A DNA stretch of 64,000 nt, from the NCBI GenBank assembly GCA_964030475.1, contig CAXIPT010000012.1:1163640-1227639 (forward strand), in the 5' to 3' direction. The notes beneath the pieces are model-generated. The model was not told the DNA's origin. It did not search any database and worked only from the letters and a program-made list of their open reading frames with translations. Below, one piece after another: positions 53,876-63,134 of this stretch; the stretch's first letter is position 1; every line of letters starts with the position of its first letter. A program made the position numbers and the translations under genes. This DNA comes from Tethya wilhelma (taxonomy: Eukaryota; Porifera; Demospongiae; Tethyida; Tethyidae).

Positions 53876-56379
53876 ATGGATCCTGCAACCAAAGACAAGT
53901 CTGCATTCACAACACATGCTGGTCTCTTTGAGTTTGAACGAATGCCATTTGGTCTATGCAACGCTCCGGCAACGTTCCAGAGGCTCATGCAAGCTGTGTT
54001 AGCAGGACTTGAGTGGAGATTCTGCTTTGTCTACATAGACGATATACTTGTGTGTGTTCGAAGACACTTGAAGAGCACTTAGAGCACCTCTCTCAAGTTT
54101 TTGACAGACTCCGAAAGGCAGGCCTTACTCTTAAACCAAAGAAGTGTAACTTCCTGTGCACTGAAGTCATCTATCTGGGCCATGTAATTTCACTGAACGG
54201 AATCTCTCCGGATCCAGCCAAGACAGAGAAAGTCAGGAATTTTCCTGCGCCAACAGATCTCACAACCTTGAAGCAGTTCCTAGGCCTCGCCTCATATTAT
54301 CGCAGGTTCATTCCGAACTTTGCGCGAATTGCCCAGCCTCTGCACACTTTGACCAAGAAAGATACTCCCTTCGTGTGGTCGACCCAGTGTCAGCAGGCGT
54401 TTGACAAGCTCAAACAACTTCTCACTGAAGCGCCAGTTCTAGCCTACCCAAATTTTGAAGAAGGCAAGGAATTCATCCTCCAAACTGATGCGAGTGGAGA
54501 AGGACTGGGAGCAGTATTGGCACAGAAGCAGGCAGATGGAACCACCCATCCTGTTGCATATGCCTCGAGAACCCTTAATCCACATGAAAAGAACTACGCT
54601 GCATCAGAGCTGGAGACTCTGGCACTTGTGTGGGCTGTCAAATACTTCCGCGCCTACCTGCTTGGACACAAGTGCACCGTGTATACTGATCATGTAGCAT
54701 GCACCTCCCTGTTGAATGCACGGCATCCCTCTGCTAAACTTGCAAGATGGGCAATGGCCATCCAGGAGATGGATCTTCTGATTCAGCACCGGTCTGGAAG
54801 AAGCAACACTAATGCAGATGCTCTTTCAAGAAACCCAGTGCTCAATCCTCCAGAAAGTCAGACACTCAAGGTGACAACAATCCCAACCCAGAGTGAGGAA
54901 TCAGCAGAAGACACATCCCAGACCAGAGATGCTATGGTGACTCTGAGTAGTGAAGAATTGAGAGACCTTCAACGTCAAGATCCCAAACTCCATGATCTAT
55001 TCATTCTGCTTGAAACTGGAGAGTTGCCTGAAGACGAGAGGATAGCCAGGAGACTGACCCATGAGCAGAGTCAGTACGACGTAATTGATGGCATATTGCA
55101 CCATGAGAACCCAATTGATCCTAGCCAATGGAGGATAGTGGTGCCAGAGTGTCTACAGTCAACTCTCCTTGAGGAAGCTCATTCTGGACGGTTCGCCGGT
55201 CACTTCGCCGAGAAGAAGATCTACAGCACGCTCAGAAGAACCTATTGGTGGAAGGGAATGCGAGCAGCTGTGCGAACCCACTGCAGGTCTTGTCTCACCT
55301 GTGCCACCAGAAAGGGTACTGGACGAGCTAGCCGCCCTCCTCTGCAGCCCATCCAAGTTGGTGGTCCCTTTCATAGGGTTGGAGTTGATGTTTTACAACT
55401 TCCTTTGACATCCAGTGGCAACCGCTACGTTATAGTATTTCTCGACTACCTCACTAAGTGGGTGGAGGCATTTGCGGTGCCAAACCAAACTGCCGCAACA
55501 ATCGCACAGTTACTGGTAGAAGAGATCATGTGTAGACATGGTGCCCCCCAGGAGCTCTTATCGGACAGAGGACCGAACTTCCTGTCCGAAGTTGTCTTGG
55601 AAGTGTGTTCATTGCTCGATATCAAGAAGGTGAATACTTCCGGCTATCACCCCCAAACGGACGGACTTGTTGAGCATTTTAACGGCACACTCTCCCACAT
55701 GATTGCAAAATGTGCAGAAGAAAATGGAAGTGACTGGGACACTCACCTACCATTCCTCCTGTTCGCGTATCGAGCCACGGTTCAGGAATCTACATGTGAA
55801 TCTCCATTCTATCTTCTTTATGGTAGGGATCCACGACTCCCCTCAGAAAATGTTCTCAATCATGTCAGAAGTCCTTATGTCATCTTTCCTGATGATTACC
55901 GCACGGCTGTGACACTAGGATTGTCGGAAGCCTGGAGAAGTGCCCAAGAAAACATTAAGGTAGCCCAAGAGAGACAGAAACGCCACTACGACAAGCACTC
56001 CAAAGAAACTAAGTACAACGAAGGAGATAGAGTAATGGTGTACATGCCAGGAGAAGTGAAAGGCAAAGCGTGGAAGCTTGCTAGACCGTTTTTTGGGCCT
56101 TATCGGGTACTCTCAGCTACACCAAACAATGTGCAGGTCAGACCAGTGGATAAACCCGAAGCTGAACCAATCTTCGTCTCACTAGATTGTGTTCGACCAT
56201 GCTACCCTGAGTTACCTGACACATCTTGGTGCGGTGCAACTGTAAAGAGAAGAAGGAGCAAACGCACAGGAAAGACTCCTTCACATAAAGACTGCAGTGT
56301 CCAACCTCAACGGACTGATGGACCAATCACTCGCAGTATGACAGCAGCAGCTCAGCGAGCAGTCCCTGAATCTCATTAG
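53876..56379 (+). CDS. Ty3/gypsy polyprotein (RT, RNase H, integrase), one frameshift
   Basis: The frame from 53876 gives the RT palm (MPFGLCNAPATFQRLM, then the catalytic FVYIDDILV) and shifts near 54058 into the long frame that runs to 56379. The rest has the RT thumb (FLGLASYYRRFIPNFARIAQ), RNase H (ILQTDASGEGLGAVLAQ, TDHVACTSLL, NTNADALSRNP), the integrase HHCC zinc finger (HSGRFAGHFAEKK then CRSCLTCATRK), the DDE core (VGVDVLQL, LLSDRGPNF, DGLVEHFN) and a C-terminal GPYRVL-type tail. Only one frame error is seen in 2.5 kb, so the copy is young. It lacks gag and protease because the contig starts at 53871. Confidence 0.9.
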
Positions 56380-56467
56380 GACTGACTGTGAAGACTCTAA
56401 ATTAATGATTATCAATATTCTACTTGTTCGTGACTCGAGGACGAGCAACTATCTCAGCAAGGGGAAT

Positions 56468-56640
56468 TGTAGTGACTAATAGAAATTAATATTTATGTTG
56501 TAATTTAGCCCTGACTAAGTATATACAGGAAGTGTATGGTATACTTTTGATCTTTGTTGTATAGTCACTTTCCTACTTTGCATTGTGAGTAGTTGTTGCT
56601 TTTGCTGTGAATAAAGAACCTATTACCAGTAACTGGGACA
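56468..56640 (+). repeat. 3' LTR of inner gypsy element
   Basis: TG...CA-bounded 173 bp with an AATAAA polyadenylation word at 56611-56616. It is preceded by GGACGAGCAACTATCTCAGC and a GGGG tract acting as the primer region. Confidence 0.7.
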
Positions 56641-56641
56641 A

Positions 56642-56869
56642 GTGATCATAGCTAGCAACACTCAACGCGCGGCCTCAGACCCTGGCCGTTACAGAACATT
56701 TGAGATCGAAACTGACCATCGTGCTTTGGAGTGGCTGGACAAACTTAAGGAAAACAATGCTCGCTTAACTCGCTGGAGTTTGGCATTGCAGCCATTTCAA
56801 TTTACCGTAAAGCACAAGGCAGGGAAGGCAAATGGGAATGCTGATGCTCTGTCTAGAGCTCCTGTTTAA
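56642..56869 (+). pseudogene. RNase H C-terminal fragment of the outer gypsy element
   Basis: It encodes YRTFEIETDHRALEWLDKL and then HKAGKANGNADALSRAPV, the end of a gypsy RNase H, and a stop. The purine tract and 3' LTR follow within 45 bp, with no integrase between. Either integrase lies upstream of RT in this element (as in Gmr1-like elements) or it was deleted. Confidence 0.75.
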
Positions 56870-56911
56870 ATTGCGACAGGATGTATCAGTCGCTGGAGAA
56901 GGGGGAAGGAG

Positions 56912-57388
56912 TGTAAGGAATTGGACAATATAATATTAGTGTTGTAGTATACCTAGTTTGGACTATTCGAGTGTGGACATGTATCAAAGTGTTAGGTGCT
57001 AATTTATGTGGTAGGCTTATGTTAAGATCATTTCTGTGTTAATGTAGTCAGCAGACTTCCTGTTGATAGTAATTGTAACTAGTTATCTTTAGAGCTATTT
57101 CCTACATGTAACATGTGGCTGGGATTGTGAAATATGTGTTTAGGTATTTCCTGTTAATCTTCTAAATCATACTTTTCTACATGTTCCTGTCGTTTGAGTT
57201 CAATGCATTTTCATTTCCTTGTTGCTAGGTTACTTGTTTAGGTGTGTTTGTTTGATGTTGAATATTTGTTACCTTATGTCACTATTTTGAGTTTTGTATA
57301 TAAGTAGAGAGCATTTTTGTGTTTATCATTCCATCGAAATTTGGTGAATTAAAATATTCTTGGCAAATCGATTGTCTAATCCCCGACA
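56912..57388 (+). repeat. 3' LTR of outer gypsy element
   Basis: Complete 477-bp LTR, TG...CA, with TATATAAGTAGAGAGC near 57297 as a possible TATA region. Followed by the GCTGC target duplication. Confidence 0.85.
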
Positions 57389-57393
57389 GCTGC

Positions 57394-58623
57394 AATGGGT
57401 GTATCCTCATACCTGACCAGGCCACTTGCAACCACTCAGTATCCCACACAGCACAACACCCCCAGCCACCAGAGGCATCAGACCAAACCTCTGCTGTTAT
57501 AGTGTCGTCCACCATCATAGAAATACCATTCCAGGAACTAGCAAAAGCACACCACCACTCCAAGTCGGCCCGGAATGCTGCATTCAAGCGAATCATGTGG
57601 TCATCCCGACGAAAACAAGACAGCAAACTAAACAGACCTCTCAGGAAACGTCTTCCTAGCCTAACTACTTTGCACGCATGGCAAAGGTGACCTGCAAGGG
57701 ACTGTAATTCCCGTTTATGACAGGATTTTCTCTTCCTCCACGACTCTACAAGTTCTTTTAGTTTCTTCAGCTTCCCTGCCGGCAGCCGCAGCTGCAGGTT
57801 AACTGAGTCCAGCTCAATCCCCAATAGAGTAATCTGTGTAGCTGGGCCCTCTGTCTTGTCTGCTGCAACTGGGGTTCCTGAGGACTCGCATACCACACAG
57901 TAAGTCTGACAAGGTCTCCCTAGCGACGCACATATCAGCCTTTGTCACCACCACATAGTCATCCAGATAATGACCCAGCTTTCCTCTGTCCCGCAGTTTC
58001 TCCCGGATCATGTAGGCCAGACCATCAGCCACTGCGTTGAAGATCGCCGGAGTAGATCTCAGACCGAATGGGAGCGCCGAGTCCACATAAATGTTTCCTT
58101 CCCATTCCATCCCTAGAAGCTCTCGGTCATCCGGGTGTACTGGCACCTGTCTGTAAGCTGCCTTCAAGTCGAATTTTGCTAACAGGGCTCCTTTCCCTGC
58201 TTGCACTACCCACGTGGCCACCTCGTCCATCGACAAGTATGACTGTGAGCACAGCTCCTTGTTAATCCCATCGTTCATACTCGAGCCACGTGGTGAGGAT
58301 AGGTCCACAATAAGCCTCCATTTTCCTGGTTCAGACTTTGGTATCACTCCAAACGGTCTAACGTGTACCTGGGGGAAGCACTCTCTCCTCAGTGGGCCAA
58401 CAAGCCTTCTGGCCTCACACTTTGCTGACAAATATGACTCCACCACGCCTTTGTGCTCCAAGGCTGACTTCATGTTCTTCTTTGCTGATTTGCACCGGAA
58501 CTGCCGATAGTTGAACCCGATGCGAAATCCTTCCCGAATTCCTGAGCAAATGTAGTTAACAAATTCCCTGTCCAGGTGCGAAGCCAGCCCCCTTTCGCAC
58601 ACTACTACCTTGTAGGGGGTCAC
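57394..58623 (-). pseudogene. Reverse transcriptase of the tyrosine-recombinase element (frameshifted, split)
   Basis: ORF 57814-58623 has the palm motifs VRPFGVIPKSEPGKWRLIVD, AKFDLKAAYRQVPVHP, ALPFGLRSTPAIFNAVADG and the catalytic LGHYLDDYVVV. The frame then changes between 57814 and 57896 into ORF 57282-57896, which has ITLLGIELDSVNLQLRLP and the RNase H start AEVWSDASGGWGCCAVW. The gypsy insertion at 57388 cuts the RNase H; it resumes at 53572. Apart from the frameshift and insertion the sequence is well kept. DIRS-type RT copies element RNA into circular cDNA. Confidence 0.85.
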
Positions 58624-58957
58624 TACAGAGAGTCCAAACTCCTAGCCTCTAGCGGGGTGTAGGTTGCTAACTTCAATAAGGCCTCTGTACCCTGACTTGC
58701 GCCTGCTGGATCCAGACCTACAAGGATATGTAAGCTGCAATGATCCCACTGCACACACCCCCATCCCTCCTTACCTGTAACCCCCCTACCCCCCAGACAC
58801 AAGGCTGGTCACCAATGGCCCGTATTCTACAACAGTCACACCTGCACCAAAGTGCAGGTGGAAAAGCCAACCAGTTGACCACCTGTGTACGGACCCCACC
58901 CTTCTCATGCATCACCCTTTTACATGCACAGAAATTGCGATAAATAGAATAGCATGA
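58624..58957. other. Spacer between gag-like and RT ORFs of the retroelement
   Basis: 334 bp of GC-rich sequence in the element. A reverse ORF at 58718-58915 has no recognised domain; it may be linker or untranslated sequence. Confidence 0.4.
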
Positions 58958-59941
58958 TCAGTGAGAAATCATAATTATTATCATAACATTATTGTCACTG
59001 CCTGATAAAGAAGAATTAATGTCCTGAGAAGCTTGAAATTCACTTGAGTCTCTATGGCCTCCCTTGGGTTCCGCCACTGTAAGACCCGGCAGGTCCAGAT
59101 CTTTTGGATAGGTATCCTTCTTCGGATGTGGTCCTGCACATATCTCGCACACATGGGGAAACTTACACGGGTTATATGTGCATGAACCCTCATTGAATCC
59201 CCAGCAGACCTTGTCACGACTGTCCCGTGAGGCCGTTCCCCTCTTCCCGAGACTCTGAGAGGAAGATATCGTAGAGGAAGTTGGTGCAACACGCCGAGGT
59301 TTCGAGCCTACCAGCTCCTGATACAACGACACATCCATCCCTGTCCACTTCTTTATCCCCTGAGCCGCCATCTTGTCTCGGAACGCTATGTCATAGTCAC
59401 GCCACCACAGGCCCTCCACTTCCATGTGTGCCTTGAGCACAACTATTAAAGGGCTCATGAAGCCTGGTACCGACTCAGGGTACTTAGTAGTCATGCCTGC
59501 TGTATACCTGGCGTAACACTGCACCCACGTTGAGATGTCCGCGATGGGCCGCTTCCGGGGTTGCGACACCTCCAACGTCCCCGGAAACACAAGTAACTTT
59601 TCAGTATCCTGCCCCGGAATGATCTTCTCTTGCGTAGGCCTCGGGCGGAACTCTTCCATGTCCACGTATTCCCATCTCAGCATTCGCTCATACACCTTGG
59701 CCGGCACCGAGCCGAGGCCATCCCCCAGCCACACCTTCTTTGACCGCGCTGCTGAGGCTATCGCCGATTGGGAGGCAAACAATGACATAAGGGTGTTCGT
59801 GTCCTGAACCAAGCTGTCCCCCTTCTTGTCCCCCTCTGGATTCTTGATTGTTTCGTCTACCTTTGGGGGTCTCTCTCCTATCTCATTCTTGTCGAAGACC
59901 GGGGTCCCATCCAGGTCACCCTTTGGTGGTAACACCCCCAA
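58958..59941 (-). CDS. Gag-like ORF with zinc-finger motifs of the tyrosine-recombinase element
   Basis: A 327-codon reverse ORF. The central part (STWVQCYARYTAGMTTK, then WWRDYDIAFRDKMAA) matches the general style of DIRS/Ngaro capsid proteins. Near the C-terminus are cysteine/histidine clusters, CWGFNEGSCTYNPCKFPH and CEICAGPHPKK, likely nucleic-acid-binding fingers. It lies upstream of RT on the same strand, as gag should. It presumably binds element RNA in a particle. The N-terminal part may lie in ORF 60541-60801, separated by a minisatellite region. Confidence 0.7.
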   Translation of the reverse strand: MGVLPPKGDLDGTPVFDKNEIGERPPKVDETIKNPEGDKKGDSLVQDTNTLMSLFASQSAIASAARSKKVWLGDGLGSVPAKVYERMLRWEYVDMEEFRPRPTQEKIIPGQDTEKLLVFPGTLEVSQPRKRPIADISTWVQCYARYTAGMTTKYPESVPGFMSPLIVVLKAHMEVEGLWWRDYDIAFRDKMAAQGIKKWTGMDVSLYQELVGSKPRRVAPTSSTISSSQSLGKRGTASRDSRDKVCWGFNEGSCTYNPCKFPHVCEICAGPHPKKDTYPKDLDLPGLTVAEPKGGHRDSSEFQASQDINSSLSGSDNNVMIIIMISH

Positions 59942-60179
59942 CGATGCTACAAGGGAAGCACACAGGTTGCTTCACACATAGGCTCCATACACATAATCCA
60001 TTAATACTCACTCCTCCACACCCCCTTCGACCCCCTACCCCTCTTGTAGACTACCACCGCCACTGCTGGCCCCCCTTGTACACACAAATACCCAACCTCC
60101 CTCATCTATGGCACTGGCAGTACCTGTATACTCCTCCCAGTGGTACCTGTCCGCTCCCCTGGCCGTCCATGCCCCCCCC

Positions 60180-60540
60180 CCTGAATGTACCACTGGCAGT
60201 ACCTGACTGCCCCTCCTATGTACCACTGTACATGCAGTACCTGACTGCCCCTCCTATGTACCACTGTACTGGCAGTACCTGACTGCCCCTCCTATGTACC
60301 ACTGTACATGCTGCCCCTCTTATGTACCACTGTACTGGCAGTACCTGGCTGTCCCTCCTATGTGCCACTGTACTGGCAGTACCTGACTACCCCTCCGACG
60401 TGCCATTGTGCTGGCAGTACCTTACTGCCCCTCTCATGTACCACTGTCCTGACCGTACCCGACTTCCCCTCCCAAGTACCCCTGGCAGCACCTGACTGCC
60501 CCTCCAATGTACCGCTGGCACTACCTGACTGCCCCCTTTT
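60180..60540. repeat. Minisatellite, about 37-40 bp unit
   Basis: Roughly nine imperfect tandem units of the type CCTGACTGCCCCTCCTATGT followed by ACCACTGTACTGGCAGTA. Later units diverge and shorten. It lies within the gag region of the retroelement and is open on both strands because of its composition. Confidence 0.8.
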
Positions 60541-60801
60541 CTATCCCGCTGGCCACACCTCGACAGTTGACCAGTTCCCCCAGCTATACCAGCGGCCAAT
60601 ATCCCCTTTGGCCCTGCCTACTGAACCATCCTTATGCCCGCGCTGCCCCACCAACTTCATGCACCACCCACCTCCGTCCTTCTCTTTGCCCGACTTGCCC
60701 GGCACTAGTTGGTCTTGTAGTTTCTTCATAATCCTTTGTTCCACCCTCTCCTCCATCGCCTGGAGTACTTCTTCCGGCAGCTGCTTGTCGTCGTCGCCCA
60801 T
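60541..60801 (-). CDS. Possible N-terminal gag segment of the retroelement
   Basis: An 86-codon reverse ORF starts MGDDDKQLPEEVLQAMEERV and continues as a charged helix (MKKLQDQLV), a likely coiled coil. It is the most upstream ORF of the element on the reverse strand, and the protein-like start suggests the real initiation codon of gag. The link to ORF 58958-59941 through the minisatellite is not resolved. Confidence 0.45.
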   Translation of the reverse strand: MGDDDKQLPEEVLQAMEERVEQRIMKKLQDQLVPGKSGKEKDGGGWCMKLVGQRGHKDGSVGRAKGDIGRWYSWGNWSTVEVWPAG

Positions 60802-61396
60802 CTTGGTACCACGGTCACACTGACTCCTTTAGTCTCCTCAAAATACCAAAATACCAAAAAGACAGCTAGTATATAGGCCAAGCACGAGGTGATCTGCAGC
60901 CAGTGCACATGCTCAGAGTAGCAAGCAGGCCACGCCCACCTACCCGATTAGAGCCCCACCCCTCAGGTTCATTCCTGTTAACTTCGTTTAACCCAAAGGG
61001 TTAAACTTCATTGAACTTGTGGTGCAGCTCTTGCTCTGCATACCCCTCTAGTGTGTATAATATTCAATTTGGCTCTATTACTTAAAGACCTATTCAAGCT
61101 GTGATCAACTATGTGGCAACTTTATTTGTACCGCTAGACTGAATTCATCTTGATGATGACAAACTATATATTACCTGCATGCATGTTTTGTTCTTTGCTC
61201 CTCCTGTTGGAGTGTTCTAATTACTACATACAATTAAATTAATTGTTGGAAATCTTTAGTCTTAAAATGGGAGATCGAATCTGGCTAGTAAGACCATGTT
61301 TTTCACTTCATTTATAATAATTCTGCACTATTATTATTCAACCACAAGTTTATAATAAACAAACAAGTAAAAAAAACATTGTAAATGTAAAATGCC

Positions 61397-61558
61397 AAAA
61401 GAACGAAAACAAGACTGGAATGGCTGTTAGAGTGTGTGCAGAATTCTTCCTGTATGGGCTGCATTTAACAATCTCTTTATTGGGTCTCTCATTTTGCCCA
61501 CAGGAAGAATTCCTTACACACTCTAACAGCCATTCCAGTCTTGTTTTTCTGTTCTTTT
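61397..61558. mobile_element. 162-bp palindromic MITE
   Basis: Arms of about 60 bp, starting AAAAGAACGAAAACAAGACT on the left and ending with the inverse CTTGTTTTTCTGTTCTTTT on the right, with an unpaired centre of about 45 bp. Only a few mismatches separate the arms, so the insertion looks recent. Target duplication not determined. Confidence 0.65.
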
Positions 61559-61869
61559 TATTTGGCCATTCCTATGTCTCATTACATTTCCAACTTATTT
61601 TCATAAATTACATTCATAGTATTATGAATGCTATAAGAATTATTGTCAAGCATCATCAGTAAATCACATACTGCTAGATTTGGTTTTCTTCAACTCAGAT
61701 TCATTTTCACCTTCACTATTAGGTCACTGTCAGAATTCAGTGTAAATCGGTAAAATTATTATGGTAGCTGCATATGACTGCACACACACCTCATGATACT
61801 GGATACAGTTTTCCATTCATGAATAAGGACAAATGGAATCAAATTCTAGGTAAAATACTAAAATAATGA

Positions 61870-62580
61870 AAGCACCGATGGTGCATAAGCTTCGGCACAC
61901 TCAACTAGCTAGCACAGTTTAGCATATGCATACCGTGGTTCTGTAAAAGAGTGTATCATTAAGAACTTCAGTGAACTAATCCACCAGGCATATTCGCCAG
62001 AAAGAGACTGAGTTTAGTCACGGTCCTGTGAGTAGTATATCCGTGGCCCAGTTTAGCCACATAGCTAACTGTGGTGAATCAGCAAATGTCACAGACAATG
62101 AACCAGATGAGCTTTGCTATGATTATACATGCATTGGAATGCTCACCTGAGTCTGGCTATCAAGTTGAACCACTGATGCAATAGCATTATAATTAAGCTA
62201 CAATTATGTAAAAATGTATGCCTGCTCAATATGTTTATATAGAAAGCAGGCAAACTCCTGTCTGTCTTGCCAAACAACACTGCAACAGCAGCTATGCAGC
62301 TATGACTGAATCTCTGTGCTTCTATTCAACACAAATTCTAGATAATGCACACTAAATCAGTAGGCGTGGCCTCAAAGCTAAGCACTTAAAGAAACCTCAA
62401 ATCTCAGCAACTATAGCGTTTTGGACAGCAAAAAATATGTTTACAAGATCATTCACAGTTATGAATGTAAGTACCATCAATTTTGTCGCTATAGCTGCCT
62501 TTCTTGAGATTTCGATGGAACAGATGGACAAAATGAACCCCTGCACGTGCGTAGCACGTGCTGAGGCTTAATAAAATCAT
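61870..62580. repeat. Dispersed repeat with TAAGC(C/T)TC(A/G)GCAC ends
   Basis: The left side ATGGTGCATAAGCTTCGGCA also occurs near 19532. The right side GCACGTGCTGAGGCTTA is an approximate inverse of it. The middle (near 62365-62420) contains the inverse of words from the MTO1-intron element (GGCCACACCCA, ATCTCAGGAACTAT). Borders are approximate. Confidence 0.45.
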
Positions 62581-62913
62581 TAAAATTTTTTTAATTATGG
62601 CCAAGCAGCGTGCAGAAATTTGTCATCAAATATACACTCGACTCATATTCGGCTGACAACACTTGCACTTTGTCATATATAGCTTTATTACAAACTTCTT
62701 TAACTATCTACTTATGGAAAAAGCCAGGATTCAGAACTTGTAAAAGTCCAGCAAATCTTTGTGCACGCAACCACACATGCAACACTTGAACAATTACTAT
62801 TAAGCTATATTCAAAACTTGTGCACTGTACACAGATGTACCATCTGTAATCTGGGGCTGGCCATTTGAATGAATGATCTTTTCAGCCAATCCTAATATTA
62901 TGCATTATTAGCA

Positions 62914-63134
62914 TACCGTATAGCTGGAAATATTGACGGTCAAAAAATTTGATGGCTTGCTCCGCAGAACGTAAATTAAAAATATTGAGGATTTTAAATT
63001 TGACGATTTGTGCGTGCGCATAATACATTCATATACGGCGCCCAAAATATTGGCGGATTTAAATTTGACGATTTGGACTTTGACCGTCAAACCGTCAAAT
63101 TAAAATCCCCGTCAATATTTCCGGCTATACGGTA
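62914..63134. mobile_element. CCGTATAG-ended MITE
   Basis: CCGTATAGCTGGAAATATTG at the left (62916) and CAATATTTCCGGCTATACGG at the right (to 63132) are near-perfect inverse ends, flanked by TA on both sides. The interior GACCGTCAAACCGTCAAATT is shared with the fragment at 30149. Confidence 0.8.

Larger units (their letters stand above)
53871..56640 (+). mobile_element. Inner Ty3/gypsy element (173-bp LTR), 5' part in gap
   Basis: Pol is followed by a purine-rich tract and a short LTR at 56468-56640 starting TGTAGTGACTAATAG and ending AACTGGGACA. After 56640 the sequence returns to the RNase H of the outer element, so this element sits inside it. The 5' LTR and its target duplication are hidden in the gap at 53870. 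Confidence 0.8.
53578..57388 (+). mobile_element. Outer Ty3/gypsy-like LTR element (477-bp LTR), internally incomplete
   Basis: The 3' LTR is complete at 56912-57388 (starts TGTAAGGAATTGG, ends CCCCGACA). The 5' LTR covers 53578-53869 and is cut by the N at 53870. The two differ by roughly five substitutions and one 9-bp indel over about 290 bp. A purine tract (GGAGAAGGGGGAAGGAG, to 56911) is the plus-strand primer. The only coding piece belonging to it is the RNase H end at 56642-56869, which stops about 40 bp before the tract. A second LTR element is inserted in it. Flanking GCTGC duplications prove insertion into the tyrosine-recombinase element. Confidence 0.85.
51840..60960 (-). mobile_element. 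Tyrosine-recombinase retroelement (DIRS/Ngaro-like), interrupted by LTR elements
   Basis: On the reverse strand the order is gag-like ORFs (60801 down to 58958), reverse transcriptase with RNase H (58623 to 57394, then 53572 to 53175) and a tyrosine recombinase (53153-52251). The RT/RNase H region is split by the Ty3/gypsy insertion at 53578-57388. The base composition is distinctly more GC-rich than the flanks, and C-rich sequence at 51870-52080 and 60000-60200 may include its terminal repeats, though I cannot define them. The gag-RT/RH-YR order and the lack of an obvious methyltransferase fit Ngaro-like or related groups more than canonical DIRS1. Limits are approximate. Confidence 0.75.

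Noticed and set aside
54013..56379. Long 788-codon ORF as a host gene
   Set aside because: RT thumb, RNase H and integrase motifs and an adjoining LTR show it is Ty3/gypsy pol; its first residues before the frameshift point are out-of-frame translation of the RT palm.
57319..57690. Forward 123-codon ORF after the LTR
   Set aside because: It is antisense to the RT/RNase H frame of the tyrosine-recombinase element and crosses the LTR boundary.
59848..60823. Forward ORFs of 144 and 171 codons rich in Pro/Leu/Tyr
   Set aside because: They are antisense to the retroelement gag region and its minisatellite.
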